The position numbers were made by a program, and so were the translations under genes. The notes beneath the pieces are model-generated. The model was not told where the DNA came from, did no database searches, and saw only the letters and a list, made by a program, of their open reading frames with translations. A DNA stretch of 64,000 nucleotides from Dehalococcoidia bacterium (GTDB taxonomy: Bacteria; Chloroflexota; Dehalococcoidia; Bin125): positions 124,001 to 188,000 of the forward strand of contig JAJDTU010000009.1 in NCBI GenBank assembly GCA_022826965.1, written 5' to 3'. This document shows, in pieces, positions 41,358 to 49,402 of this stretch. Numbering within the stretch: position 1 is the stretch's first letter; every line of letters starts with the position of its first letter.

Positions 41358-42890
41358 TTACTCCCCAAACGGGAATCTACTCACAACTACGTTTCCTTCT
41401 TGTACTTCCTCCTCCGGACCATAGGACTCGGCTACGCGCTCGATATTACCCCGGCCTTCACGTTGAAGGCCCTCTACCACCCCAGGATAACGCTCCTCGA
41501 CACGCGACAGCAAATCGCTGGCACTCTCCTGATCATCAGTCGAGGCTCCGAATTTACCTTCACTCAAGTCCATCAATAAATACGATGCGTAAAACAGTTC
41601 GGCATCAAAGGTACCCTCCTCATGGTACTCCATCTCCCTACCAACCTTCTTAATTATAGCTCCTCTCACATCAGAGCCCAACCGTGCTTCCCTAACTGCG
41701 TCCCAGTCTATACGTGGATCATACTGGAGCCCCATCCCCTCCGGCGTCAGTGCTCCCTTAATGAGAACTTCCACAATTCTCAGATTATCTGGAAACCGCA
41801 CATGGAGTGTCGCCGCTACCTCGATACTATCTTCCGTGATTTCCGTTTCGGTCGAAAACAGATCCAGTACGTCCTCAACGTACTGTTCAGGGAGCCGATA
41901 ACTGCTCAACCGGTGGACATCTGGACTTCTCTGTCGGCTCCACGGGGGCTTGCTCTCTCTGAGAGCGGACTCAGCCCGTCTGAGGAGTGTCTTAGATACA
42001 AACGGCTTCTCACCGTAACCCGGTATGTCAGGAGTGCACACGCGCCATGCAAGTTCATAAAGAAACTCACTAACTAGCACGGGATAGTCTCCTTCTTCAC
42101 AATTGCCGTCGGGATCCAAAATCACTGTCTCGATACCGGCGTCCTTGTAAAGCAGTTCCTCTACTTGATTCGGTTTGACGATAACCATATACGAAGTGGG
42201 AAGGTCAGTTTGGTCCACTCCTCGCATCATATCGAGGAGGCGGAACCATATTATACGGATATTGATGTCAGAGAACGAGTAGCCGATAAACATCACTGAC
42301 TTTCCAAGCAAGTCCGCCCGGAATTTCAAATCCATCGGTGACTCGAAGTTCAATCTGCGGTAATATTGCGATTCGGTCAGGACTAGGCTGGGGTCGTTGG
42401 TCAGATCGCCGTGGTACTTGATTATCTCTGTCTGATTCCCAGTGCTGAGGGCAAGATCACGCGGCGTCGCTACCATCTCATAGGGGAGCTTAAGCTCTTG
42501 ATAGGTACGTTCAATGAGGTCGTCGAAGTTAGTGGTATAGATTCGCTGGGCGCCAAGGTTGATCAGATCAACGTAGCCTCCGAAGGTAAGTGGGGAGACA
42601 TTTCCAAATTGGCGGTCGATTTCTCTCCGCAGAGGACCGACTTGCTTGCCTTCGGTCAAATAGTAGTATTCTGCAATCCGAAGTCTGTCGTTACCCGTTA
42701 GCTCTACCACTTCTTGATGAGTAAGATTGCGCTGCCCGCGACTTCGTCCCCCCAGGTTTTGCCCAAGGTGTTTGAGGAGGTCATCCCAGGATGGGTAGCC
42801 GACGTTTGCCGACATGCCGGCACCGACAAACGGGATGACTCGGCGCTCCCGGAAGAGCTGGATGAGTTCGTCTGGTATGGCGAAGGTCAT
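41358..42890 (-). CDS. SIR2-like domain protein, probable defence effector
   Basis: A 510-residue protein. The N half is a SIR2-like (SIR2_2) NAD-binding domain: VIPFVGAGMSANVGYPSWDD (18-37), YTTNFDDLIE (118-127), IIKYHGDL with H160, and MFIGYSFSD. The C half (about 300-510) is a helical region of unknown type. Stand-alone and fused SIR2-like proteins of this type often serve in anti-phage defence by consuming NAD, so defence is a reasonable inference, strengthened by the neighbouring restriction and toxin-antitoxin remnants. Codon use and base composition are clearly more A/T-rich than in the flanks, indicating transfer. ATG 42890 is chosen because TACACT lies seven bases before it and the domain starts here. 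Confidence 0.88.
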   Translation of the reverse strand: MTFAIPDELIQLFRERRVIPFVGAGMSANVGYPSWDDLLKHLGQNLGGRSRGQRNLTHQEVVELTGNDRLRIAEYYYLTEGKQVGPLRREIDRQFGNVSPLTFGGYVDLINLGAQRIYTTNFDDLIERTYQELKLPYEMVATPRDLALSTGNQTEIIKYHGDLTNDPSLVLTESQYYRRLNFESPMDLKFRADLLGKSVMFIGYSFSDINIRIIWFRLLDMMRGVDQTDLPTSYMVIVKPNQVEELLYKDAGIETVILDPDGNCEEGDYPVLVSEFLYELAWRVCTPDIPGYGEKPFVSKTLLRRAESALRESKPPWSRQRSPDVHRLSSYRLPEQYVEDVLDLFSTETEITEDSIEVAATLHVRFPDNLRIVEVLIKGALTPEGMGLQYDPRIDWDAVREARLGSDVRGAIIKKVGREMEYHEEGTFDAELFYASYLLMDLSEGKFGASTDDQESASDLLSRVEERYPGVVEGLQREGRGNIERVAESYGPEEEVQEGNVVVSRFPFGE

Positions 42891-42897
42891 GACACAA

Positions 42898-42903
42898 AGT
42901 GTA
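42898..42903 (-). promoter_or_regulatory. TACACT box seven bases before the SIR2 start
   Basis: On the minus strand TACACT, seven bases, then ATG at 42890. A second TACACT lies five bases further upstream. Confidence 0.45.
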
Positions 42904-43041
42904 GTGTACTCGACTGCTCTATTCATAGCGATAGTCCGCAAAGCAGCCCCGAAGACTGAGCCAAAGATGTGGCGTCTTGTCCACACCGAGCCGAGATGGC
43001 GCCCAACGCCGCCCGCACAGCGTCGAGCATGTCGACCTCCG

Positions 43042-43158
43042 CACGTGCTCGCGGTGGGTCTGGTCGATGTTGGTTTGGCAGCCCCGACCCTCCAGCGCCT
43101 GCGCCCGGAACCAGTCGATCACGTCGGCGTCGATTCTCAGCGTGATCTGTTGCTTGAC
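43042..43158 (-). pseudogene. BrnA-type antitoxin remnant
   Basis: The minus frame contains VKQQITLRIDADVIDWFRAQ followed by GRGCQTNIDQTHREHV. This matches the C-terminal ribbon-helix-helix of BrnA (DUF4415) antitoxins. The sequence before and after in the same frame does not look like BrnA, no start is placed, and no BrnT toxin gene is visible. It is best read as the leftover of a BrnT/BrnA module. Confidence 0.6.
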
Positions 43159-43300
43159 CAGCCGCTGCAATTTGCCCCACCTGGCCTTCCACGATTCATC
43201 CAGGCAACACGACGGCCAGGCCCAGATCGCACTACATTCAGAACAACAGTGTCGACGGCAAGAAAGCGGTTCCCATGAGTGCCTCGACCCACCGCTCCAG

Positions 43301-43330
43301 ATCCGAACGGATCCGAACAAACCCGAACAA
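43301..43330 (+). repeat. Three tandem 10-bp units
   Basis: ATCCGAACGG, ATCCGAACAA and ACCCGAACAA lie head to tail; a fourth degenerate unit, CCTGAACGAA, lies six bases further on. Same period as the array at 39981-40020. Confidence 0.6.
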
Positions 43331-43369
43331 GGAAACCTGAACGAATCTCAAGGAATCTGGGGCCTCGGA

Positions 43370-43436
43370 TCTCACGATCCCCAGCAAAACACAGGAAATC
43401 GGCGTTTTTTCTCGTAACTCGCGCCGAAAAAACTCA
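43370..43436 (-). repeat. Right copy of the imperfect inverted repeat
   Basis: Read on the minus strand this gives GCCGATTTCCTGTGTTTTGC and then TGGGGATCGTGA, matching the left copy at 40049-40081. The more distal GTTTTTTCGGCGCGAGTTACG resembles GTTTTCTCGGCTCGTTATG at 40018. Confidence 0.65.
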
Positions 43437-43534
43437 CCCGAGGTCTGAAACCCCAGAATTCGTCAGCCCTCTACCAGGCTCGGCGACCGTTGAGCCCTCG
43501 TGTATCCTGACCGCTGAGGGTGAATGGAGTTGGG

Positions 43535-44242
43535 ATGGTTTCTCCGACGATTGACACTGGGGGGGCTCCGATCCCTCTTCTGGATCCGGTGACGGACGTT
43601 GAGGACGAGCTTCGGTCTCAGCTGCTGGTCTCGACGGTGGACAAGGTGTTTGGCTGGGCCCGGCGGTCTTCTCTGTGGCCGGCGATGTTTGGCCTGGCTT
43701 GCTGCGCGTTCGAGATGATTGCGACGGCGAATGCTCGATACGACCTGGCCCGCTTTGGGGCCGAGGTGTTTCGCGCGTCGCCGAGGCAGGCGGACCTGAT
43801 GATCGTGGCCGGCACGGTGACCTGGAAGATGGCGCCGCCGGTTCGGCGGATCTACCTGCAGATGGCCGAGCCGAAGTGGGTGATCTCGATGGGCTCCTGC
43901 TCGAACATCGGCGGGCCGTTCGCGCATGGCTACTCAACCTTGCCGGGCGTGAACAACGTTGTCCCGGTCGACGTCTACGTGCCCGGTTGTCCGCCGCGGC
44001 CGGAGTCGCTGCTGGCCGGTCTGATGCTGCTGCAGCAGGTGATCGACGAGGAGCACGCGAACGGCCATCGCAAGCGCCGACCGGAACCGACGGGCGACTT
44101 CTCGCGGATGCTGCCCGAAGGCGACCCGATCCGGCAGGAGCTGGAATCGCTGTTCCCGCCGTACCTCAGCGCGGACGGTCAGCCACGCGACAAGTGGACG
44201 GGCGCGCTGCCGCACGATCAGAACTTCTTCACGAGCCGCTAG
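43535..44242 (+). CDS. nuoB: NADH-quinone oxidoreductase subunit B
   Basis: A 235-residue complex I subunit that carries the N2 [4Fe-4S] cluster, the last electron carrier before quinone. The cluster ligands are in GLACCAFEM (C56 and C57), [10 protein letters not shown] and VPGCPPRPE. The C terminus is longer than in E. coli and is Pro/Arg-rich. ATG 43535 has GGAG six bases upstream; a GTG at 43520 is in frame. nuoI follows 37 bases later. The A, C and D subunits usually adjacent to nuoB are missing here, so the complex is encoded at several loci. Confidence 0.95.
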   Translation: MVSPTIDTGGAPIPLLDPVTDVEDELRSQLLVSTVDKVFGWARRSSLWPAMFGLACCAFEMIATANARYDLARFGAEVFRASPRQADLMIVAGTVTWKMAPPVRRIYLQMAEPKWVISMGSCSNIGGPFAHGYSTLPGVNNVVPVDVYVPGCPPRPESLLAGLMLLQQVIDEEHANGHRKRRPEPTGDFSRMLPEGDPIRQELESLFPPYLSADGQPRDKWTGALPHDQNFFTSR

Positions 44243-44279
44243 ATTGACCCGAACGAACAGGCGCTAGAGGGACAGGCAC

Positions 44280-44765
44280 ATGGTCTTCGGCAAGGGCATC
44301 GCCAAGGGACTGATGACCGTGGTCAAGCACGTGCGCAAGGAACCCGTGACGGTGCAGTTCCCGGAGGAGGAGCGCGACATCCCGCCGCGGGCGCGGACGA
44401 ACCTGGTCTGGTTCGTGGAGCGTTGCACGGGCTGCTCGACCTGCGCGCAGGCATGCCCCGACGGCTGCATCCTGGTCGACACGGAGCCGCGCGAAGACGG
44501 CTCGTTCCTGGTCAACCGCTACGAGATTGATTTCCGGCTGTGCATGTACTGCGGCCTGTGCGCCGAGGCGTGTCCGTATGAAGCGATCCAGGTGGGCGGT
44601 TCGTACACCAATGTGGTGACGAATCCGAATCGGCTGTACAAGGACAAGGGCGACCTGATCGAGCTGGCCAACGAGTACCTCGAGCAGCACGACTGGGTCT
44701 ATCCGAACGGTCAGCAGGCGGTCCAGCAGACGGTGCACCCGGAAGAGCGTCGGCAGCACCACTAG
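44280..44765 (+). CDS. nuoI: NADH-quinone oxidoreductase subunit I
   Basis: A 161-residue 8Fe ferredoxin-like subunit that carries clusters N6a and N6b. The two motifs are CTGCSTCAQACPDGC (C49, C52, C55, C59) and CMYCGLCAEACPYEA (C88, C91, C94, C98). It passes electrons from NuoG to NuoB at the membrane. GAGGG lies seven bases upstream of the ATG. The gene lies downstream of nuoB in the same direction and is followed by a convergent gene. Confidence 0.94.
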   Translation: MVFGKGIAKGLMTVVKHVRKEPVTVQFPEEERDIPPRARTNLVWFVERCTGCSTCAQACPDGCILVDTEPREDGSFLVNRYEIDFRLCMYCGLCAEACPYEAIQVGGSYTNVVTNPNRLYKDKGDLIELANEYLEQHDWVYPNGQQAVQQTVHPEERRQHH

Positions 44766-44829
44766 CCGACAGGTCCAGACTCAGGCCCGGTTCCGCCATT
44801 GAATCGGAGACCCATTCCGAGCCCTGGGG

Positions 44830-46500
44830 CTAGCACTTCAACTGCGCGAGGCGGAGTTCGACCTCCAGGTCAAGTTGCTCAACGACCAGCACGTTGGCCG
44901 GCTCCTGCTCGGTCGCCGGTTCTGATTCCTCGGGATCAGCGTGGCAACCATCGACGGCGACTCCGACGTGGTACTCACCCGGTGCGAGGTAGGCGCGGAA
45001 GCTGCCATCCGGCCAGGCGGCAGCGCGGGCTGCAATCTCTCCGGTCGAGGTCTGCCACAGATGAACCTCATAGTCCTGGATCGCTTTGCCGTCTGCATCG
45101 ACGGTCGATCCGCTGACGAGCTGTCGCAGCGTCGCGCCCTGGATCCTCGAGTCGGCTCGCTGGCAGGTAGCGTTGAGTTCGAAGTCGCCCAGGGTCTCAT
45201 CGACCAACCTGGCGAGGTCGGGCGCATATTGGATCAGGTCGAGCCGGTTGTTCTTGTGCGGGTAGAAGGGACCGACCAGCCCGAACCAGGATTGAACGCC
45301 CGTCGCCCAGTATTCGGCCGTGTTTCGTCCCGCGTGGGTTCCATCCCAGGGACCCGACTCGGCGCCTGATCGGTAGGCCGAGGCCAGGGACTGGCTGAAT
45401 CCACCGCTGCTGATGCCGCTCCGGATTGCGAAGTCGATCGCGTGGGCGAACTCATGCACCGCCACGTCGTGGCCCAGGTAGGGGTCGTCGTGGTCGCAGA
45501 GCAGGTTCTCTTCGGGAATCAGCGTCGGGGTTAATCGGTTCGGCCCCAGTCCGCGCGGGCCCTCGTCACCGAAGGCCTCCAGTTCGATTCGATCCCGGTA
45601 CTGCCGATACGGGGTCAGGTCGAAGGTGTCTTCTGAGCGGCCGACGACCACGATGTGGACTCGGTGGCGAATCAGGGTTTCGCGGATGTCGGGCCGGTTG
45701 ATTAGCATCTCATCGAAGATTGCGGCTGCGCGGAACAGGGCTTCGTCGGCGACGTTCTCGGTTGAAATGACGGCGATGCCGTCGGCGTCGAGATACTTGT
45801 CGAACGAGGCGTACCAGCGGACGTGATCGGGCGGTGGTCCGAGCGGGTAGAGGGCGCGGTCGCCGCTGGGCTGCAGCCAACGTGTTTCCGCCGTCGCGAA
45901 GATCCACAGGCCGTCACCGCGGCGCAATCGATGTTGAGGCTCGGCGCTCAAACTGGAGCCGGCCTGATAGAGGTCGAGTTCGCCGCTCACGGCACTCGAA
46001 TAGCGGGCGTGGGTGAAGGACTCGCCGATTGAGCGGATCGCCAGATCGATCGGTGTACCGCTCGGTCCCGTCCACGCGACGAGGTTTGGGCCGGGCTTCA
46101 GCGCCACCCACTCGCCATCGGCGACGGTGGGTTGATGCCACTCGACCGGGTCGTCGCCAGCGATGCGCACGACCAGGCCCATGCCCGGCCTGATGGTCTG
46201 AAGCGAGGACTGAACATTGCGAGCGGAAACGTGATATCGGCTCGACTCAGCGTCCCAGGTGTAGATCAGCTCCGCCTGCGGAATCTGGTCGAACACGTCC
46301 TGAGCGGAGACCGCGTACCCGACCCAGCCAATCAGGTTGTCTCCGGGGTGCAAGACTCGCAGGTTGGGAGAGGTCTGCTCGCCCGCCGCCAGCGCCTGGG
46401 TTAGCCACAAGGCGAGCGACAGGACGCAGACCACGGCGGTCAGGCGCGAGGCTGCGCGGCGCCGACCGTTCTGCCAAACTGCGCTCCTGGTGTATCGCAT
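44830..46500 (-). CDS. Secreted HExxH metallopeptidase-like protein
   Basis: A 556-residue exported protein. The signal peptide has a basic start (NGRRRAASRL) and the core TAVVCVLSLALWLTQALA. Residues 45-215 are two related beta-rich segments (RVLHPGDNLIGWVG, ALKPGPNLVAWTG) resembling a repeated adhesive domain. Residues 225-430 hold a gluzincin-like active site: AVHEFAHAID (H349, E350, H353) with a likely third ligand E396 in TAEYWATG, as in MtfA/lethal-factor-type peptidases. A carboxypeptidase-regulatory-like beta-sandwich (from ATLRQLVSGSTVDADGK) ends the chain. It sits between nuoI and nuoG on the opposite strand. A TAGAAT box (46541-46546, minus strand) and GAGG near the ATG support the start. 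Confidence 0.8.
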   Translation of the reverse strand: MRYTRSAVWQNGRRRAASRLTAVVCVLSLALWLTQALAAGEQTSPNLRVLHPGDNLIGWVGYAVSAQDVFDQIPQAELIYTWDAESSRYHVSARNVQSSLQTIRPGMGLVVRIAGDDPVEWHQPTVADGEWVALKPGPNLVAWTGPSGTPIDLAIRSIGESFTHARYSSAVSGELDLYQAGSSLSAEPQHRLRRGDGLWIFATAETRWLQPSGDRALYPLGPPPDHVRWYASFDKYLDADGIAVISTENVADEALFRAAAIFDEMLINRPDIRETLIRHRVHIVVVGRSEDTFDLTPYRQYRDRIELEAFGDEGPRGLGPNRLTPTLIPEENLLCDHDDPYLGHDVAVHEFAHAIDFAIRSGISSGGFSQSLASAYRSGAESGPWDGTHAGRNTAEYWATGVQSWFGLVGPFYPHKNNRLDLIQYAPDLARLVDETLGDFELNATCQRADSRIQGATLRQLVSGSTVDADGKAIQDYEVHLWQTSTGEIAARAAAWPDGSFRAYLAPGEYHVGVAVDGCHADPEESEPATEQEPANVLVVEQLDLEVELRLAQLKC

Positions 46501-46540
46501 GGTCCTCGGGGTCTGTTTGCGTTGTCGATGCCTCTTCGAA

Positions 46541-46561
46541 ATTCTAAGCGGCTGATAGACT
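46541..46561. promoter_or_regulatory. Divergent -10 boxes for the metallopeptidase and nuoG genes
   Basis: TAGAAT on the minus strand (46541-46546) and TAGACT on the plus strand (46556-46561) are ten bases apart. nuoG has an untranslated leader of about 30 bases with GGGGAGG before its ATG. Confidence 0.45.
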
Positions 46562-46598
46562 GAGCGACGGTTCTGCGTGCCTTGAGCGGGGAGGCCTT

Positions 46599-49223
46599 AT
46601 GGCGACGATCACGATCAATGGACGGGCGGTTGAGGCTGAGGTTGGCGCTCCGCTGGTCGAGGTGATCAAGAACGCCGGCTTCGCGATCTCGAACCTTTGC
46701 TACGTCGACGGCCTGGCTCCGTACGCCGGTTGCCGCACCTGCGCGGTGGAGGTCGAAGGGATGCGCGGGCTGCCCCTGTCCTGCACAACGACCGTGATGG
46801 ACGGCATGGTCGTGCGGACGGACACGCCCGAGGTGACCGAGATGCGCCAGGAAGTCCTGGCGGTGATCCTGGCCAACCACTCGGACCGTTGCCTCACCTG
46901 TCACCGGGTCGAGCATTGCCGCACGGGCGAGATTTGCCTGCGCGACAACGAGGTGACGCATCGCTGCGTGACCTGCTCCAAGAACTACCGCTGCGAACTT
47001 CAGACGACCTGCGATGCCGCGGACGTCGGACGCGCCAACGTTGAGCCGTACATCGACGAGGCCCGCACCTACTACCGCTTCCAGCAACCGGAACCAGACC
47101 GAGCAAACCCGTTCTTCGAGTTCGACCCGCAGATGTGCATCATCTGCACGCGGTGCGTCCGAGCCTGCGACGATTTGCGACACACGACGGCGATCACGCT
47201 GGCGGGTCGCGGCTTCTCGACGCGGATCGCGTTCGGCGCCGGCGGACAGATTGACGAATCGAACTGCGATTTCTGCGGTGCGTGCATCGATGTCTGTCCG
47301 ACGGCGACGCTGATGGAAGCGCCGAACAAGTGGGTCGCTCGCCCGGACAAGTGGGTGACGACGACCTGCACCGAGTGCTCGATGGGCTGCACCATCCAGA
47401 TGGGGGTTCGGGACGGCCGCGGGATCCAGGTGCGGCCGGGCAACGGCAACGACGTCTCGCGCTCGCAGATCTGCGTGCGTGGACGCTTCGGGTACGACCA
47501 GACCCGAGACAAGGATCGGTTGCGCGCCGCGTCGATCGGCCGCGGCGAGGACGCGTTCGAGCAGGACGGCGACGCGGTGGTTGAGCACGCGGCGGCCGCG
47601 ATATCAGCGATCCTGGCAGAGCACGGACCGGCCGCTGTGGGCGTCCTCGGCTCGGGTCAGATGACGCTCGAGGAGCTGTACGCGCTGAAGACGCTGGCGA
47701 CTCGGCTTGGGGTGACGAATCTCGACTCGTCGCTGGGGCCGGTGACGGCGGCGATCGGCGACGCATTGAACGACGCCTTCGGCTCGGAGCATCTGCCGTC
47801 GCGGCTCACAACAGTGGAGTCGGCCGACCTGATCATTGCGATCGGCGACGACATGTCTGCCTCCAACAATGTGCTGGGCGTGCGGATCAAGGACGCCGTG
47901 GCGAACAGTGGCGCGTCATTGATCAGCATCTCGTCGCGGCGCAACCCGCTGGCCGAGTACGCAGTGGACGACGATCATGTACTTCATCCGGCTGACGGCG
48001 ATCTCGCCGGCGTCGCTCAGGCGCTGGCGACCGGCGTGGTCAAGGATCTCGACGTTCGGACGGCGCTGACCGAGATTGAGGGGCTGTCGGATGTGAGCGG
48101 CTCGGTTGAGGGCGTTGACGCTGCGTCCGCAACGTTGTTGCGCCGACGCGGCGGTTCGGTCGCCATCGTGGTGGCGCCGTCGCGCACGAACGCCGCCCAG
48201 GCGGGCGCCCAGGTTCGGGCGGCCGCCAACCTGGCGATTGCGCTGGCCGGTCCGGCCGACGCTCCGGCGTCGCTGCATGTACTTCCGCCCGAGTCCAACT
48301 CGGTTGGACTGCGGGACCTCGGAATCGCCCCCGGCGACGGCGGGCTGGACGTCTCCGCGATGTTGCAGGCGGCGCGCGAAGGCGGCCTCAAGGCGCTCAT
48401 CGTCGCTCGTGACAACCCGGTGCTGCTGCACGCGGATCGGGCGGGCACGATCGCCGCGCTGGAGAACCTGGACGCACTGGTCGTGATCGACGAGGTTGCG
48501 ACGGAGACGGCGGAGCGCGCGACGCACGTGTTGCCCGACGTCTCGGCGTTCGGCAAGGACGGCCACATCACGAATGCCGACCGACAGATCCTTCGTCTGC
48601 GCACCGCGACGGTCGAGCAGCGCAACGCACGGACGCTCGGCGACTGGCTGCATGCGCTGGCCGGGGGACTTCCGGCGGTCGAGACGCCGACGACGAACGA
48701 AGATGGCGAACCGGGCGAGCCGGTTCCGGCGCCGAGCCAGCCCCGGGACGTTCGGGCAGCTCGAACGGCATTGGCTGCATCCGACAGCCGTTATGCGTCA
48801 CTGGCGGAGCCCGGCGCGACGCAGACACGCATGCCGATCAACGGCGCGGCGACGCAGCGCTTCCTGGCAGTTCCTTCGACCGGCGCGACGAACGGCGACG
48901 ATTCGCTGACGCTGCTCTCGGGGCGCGACCTCTACACCGATCGCCTAAGCGCGGCTCGGGGCGATGTCAACGCTGATCTGTTGCATCGCGCGGAGGGCGT
49001 TCAGATCAATCCGGCCGACGCTGCCGCGCGCGGGATCGAAGACGGCTCGGCGGTGAGCCTGTCGGCGAACGGAGCGCAGATCATCCTGGCGGCGGAGATC
49101 ACCGAGGAGATTCCCGCAGGCGCGGTCTGGACTTCCAGCCTGGCGCAGCGCGGCGCGGTGCAGTCCGTTCAGACCGCCAACGCCGAACGCCTGACGTCAG
49201 TTGGCGTTGCGCCGGCGGAGTAA
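46599..49223 (+). CDS. nuoG: NADH-quinone oxidoreductase subunit G
   Basis: An 874-residue complex I subunit with Fe-S and molybdopterin-oxidoreductase-like domains. A [2Fe-2S] domain (LCYVDGLAPYAGCRTC) is followed by the His/Cys-ligated cluster region (CLTCHRVEHC, RCVTCSKNYRCEL), two 4Fe motifs (CIICTRCVRACD, CDFCGACIDVCP) and a further cluster (CTECSMGC). The C-terminal molybdopterin-type fold (about 290-870) lacks obvious cofactor ligands, as usual for NuoG. The CxxC plus HxxxC region is longer than in E. coli, with extra Cys. nuoE and nuoF are not adjacent. GGGGAGG precedes the ATG. Confidence 0.92.
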   Translation: MATITINGRAVEAEVGAPLVEVIKNAGFAISNLCYVDGLAPYAGCRTCAVEVEGMRGLPLSCTTTVMDGMVVRTDTPEVTEMRQEVLAVILANHSDRCLTCHRVEHCRTGEICLRDNEVTHRCVTCSKNYRCELQTTCDAADVGRANVEPYIDEARTYYRFQQPEPDRANPFFEFDPQMCIICTRCVRACDDLRHTTAITLAGRGFSTRIAFGAGGQIDESNCDFCGACIDVCPTATLMEAPNKWVARPDKWVTTTCTECSMGCTIQMGVRDGRGIQVRPGNGNDVSRSQICVRGRFGYDQTRDKDRLRAASIGRGEDAFEQDGDAVVEHAAAAISAILAEHGPAAVGVLGSGQMTLEELYALKTLATRLGVTNLDSSLGPVTAAIGDALNDAFGSEHLPSRLTTVESADLIIAIGDDMSASNNVLGVRIKDAVANSGASLISISSRRNPLAEYAVDDDHVLHPADGDLAGVAQALATGVVKDLDVRTALTEIEGLSDVSGSVEGVDAASATLLRRRGGSVAIVVAPSRTNAAQAGAQVRAAANLAIALAGPADAPASLHVLPPESNSVGLRDLGIAPGDGGLDVSAMLQAAREGGLKALIVARDNPVLLHADRAGTIAALENLDALVVIDEVATETAERATHVLPDVSAFGKDGHITNADRQILRLRTATVEQRNARTLGDWLHALAGGLPAVETPTTNEDGEPGEPVPAPSQPRDVRAARTALAASDSRYASLAEPGATQTRMPINGAATQRFLAVPSTGATNGDDSLTLLSGRDLYTDRLSAARGDVNADLLHRAEGVQINPADAAARGIEDGSAVSLSANGAQIILAAEITEEIPAGAVWTSSLAQRGAVQSVQTANAERLTSVGVAPAE

Positions 49224-49402
49224 GCGACGGCCGCTCACCGGCAGTAGGCGACGGCCCTCTGACGGCCTCGGTTGCACCACCCTCTCGCAAATCGATCTAC
49301 CCTAGTCTCATCGTCGCGTGACCGCCGTAGAGAGGTTCAGAGCCCGAGTTCGATCAGCCAGTAGACATCGTTCGCATATCCCATTCCCGAATCGATTCCG
49401 TC

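Larger units (their letters stand above)
43159..43534. other. Non-coding stretch with repeats between the island and nuoB
   Basis: About 376 bases without a credible gene. It contains three tandem 10-bp units (43301-43330), the right inverted repeat (43370-43436), an 8-base hairpin GTTTTTTC/GAAAAAAC (43404-43433) and, at its end, the nuoB promoter (TATCCT at 43503-43508). Confidence 0.6.

Noticed and set aside
40034-41653. Long plus-strand open frame (539 codons) across the methyltransferase remnant
   Set aside because: It is antisense to a recognisable though dead methyltransferase, has biased Gly/Val/Asp/Leu content and no family motif.
43301-43330. 10-bp repeats as a CRISPR array
   Set aside because: The units are directly adjacent with no spacers, far too short for CRISPR repeats, and there are no cas genes.
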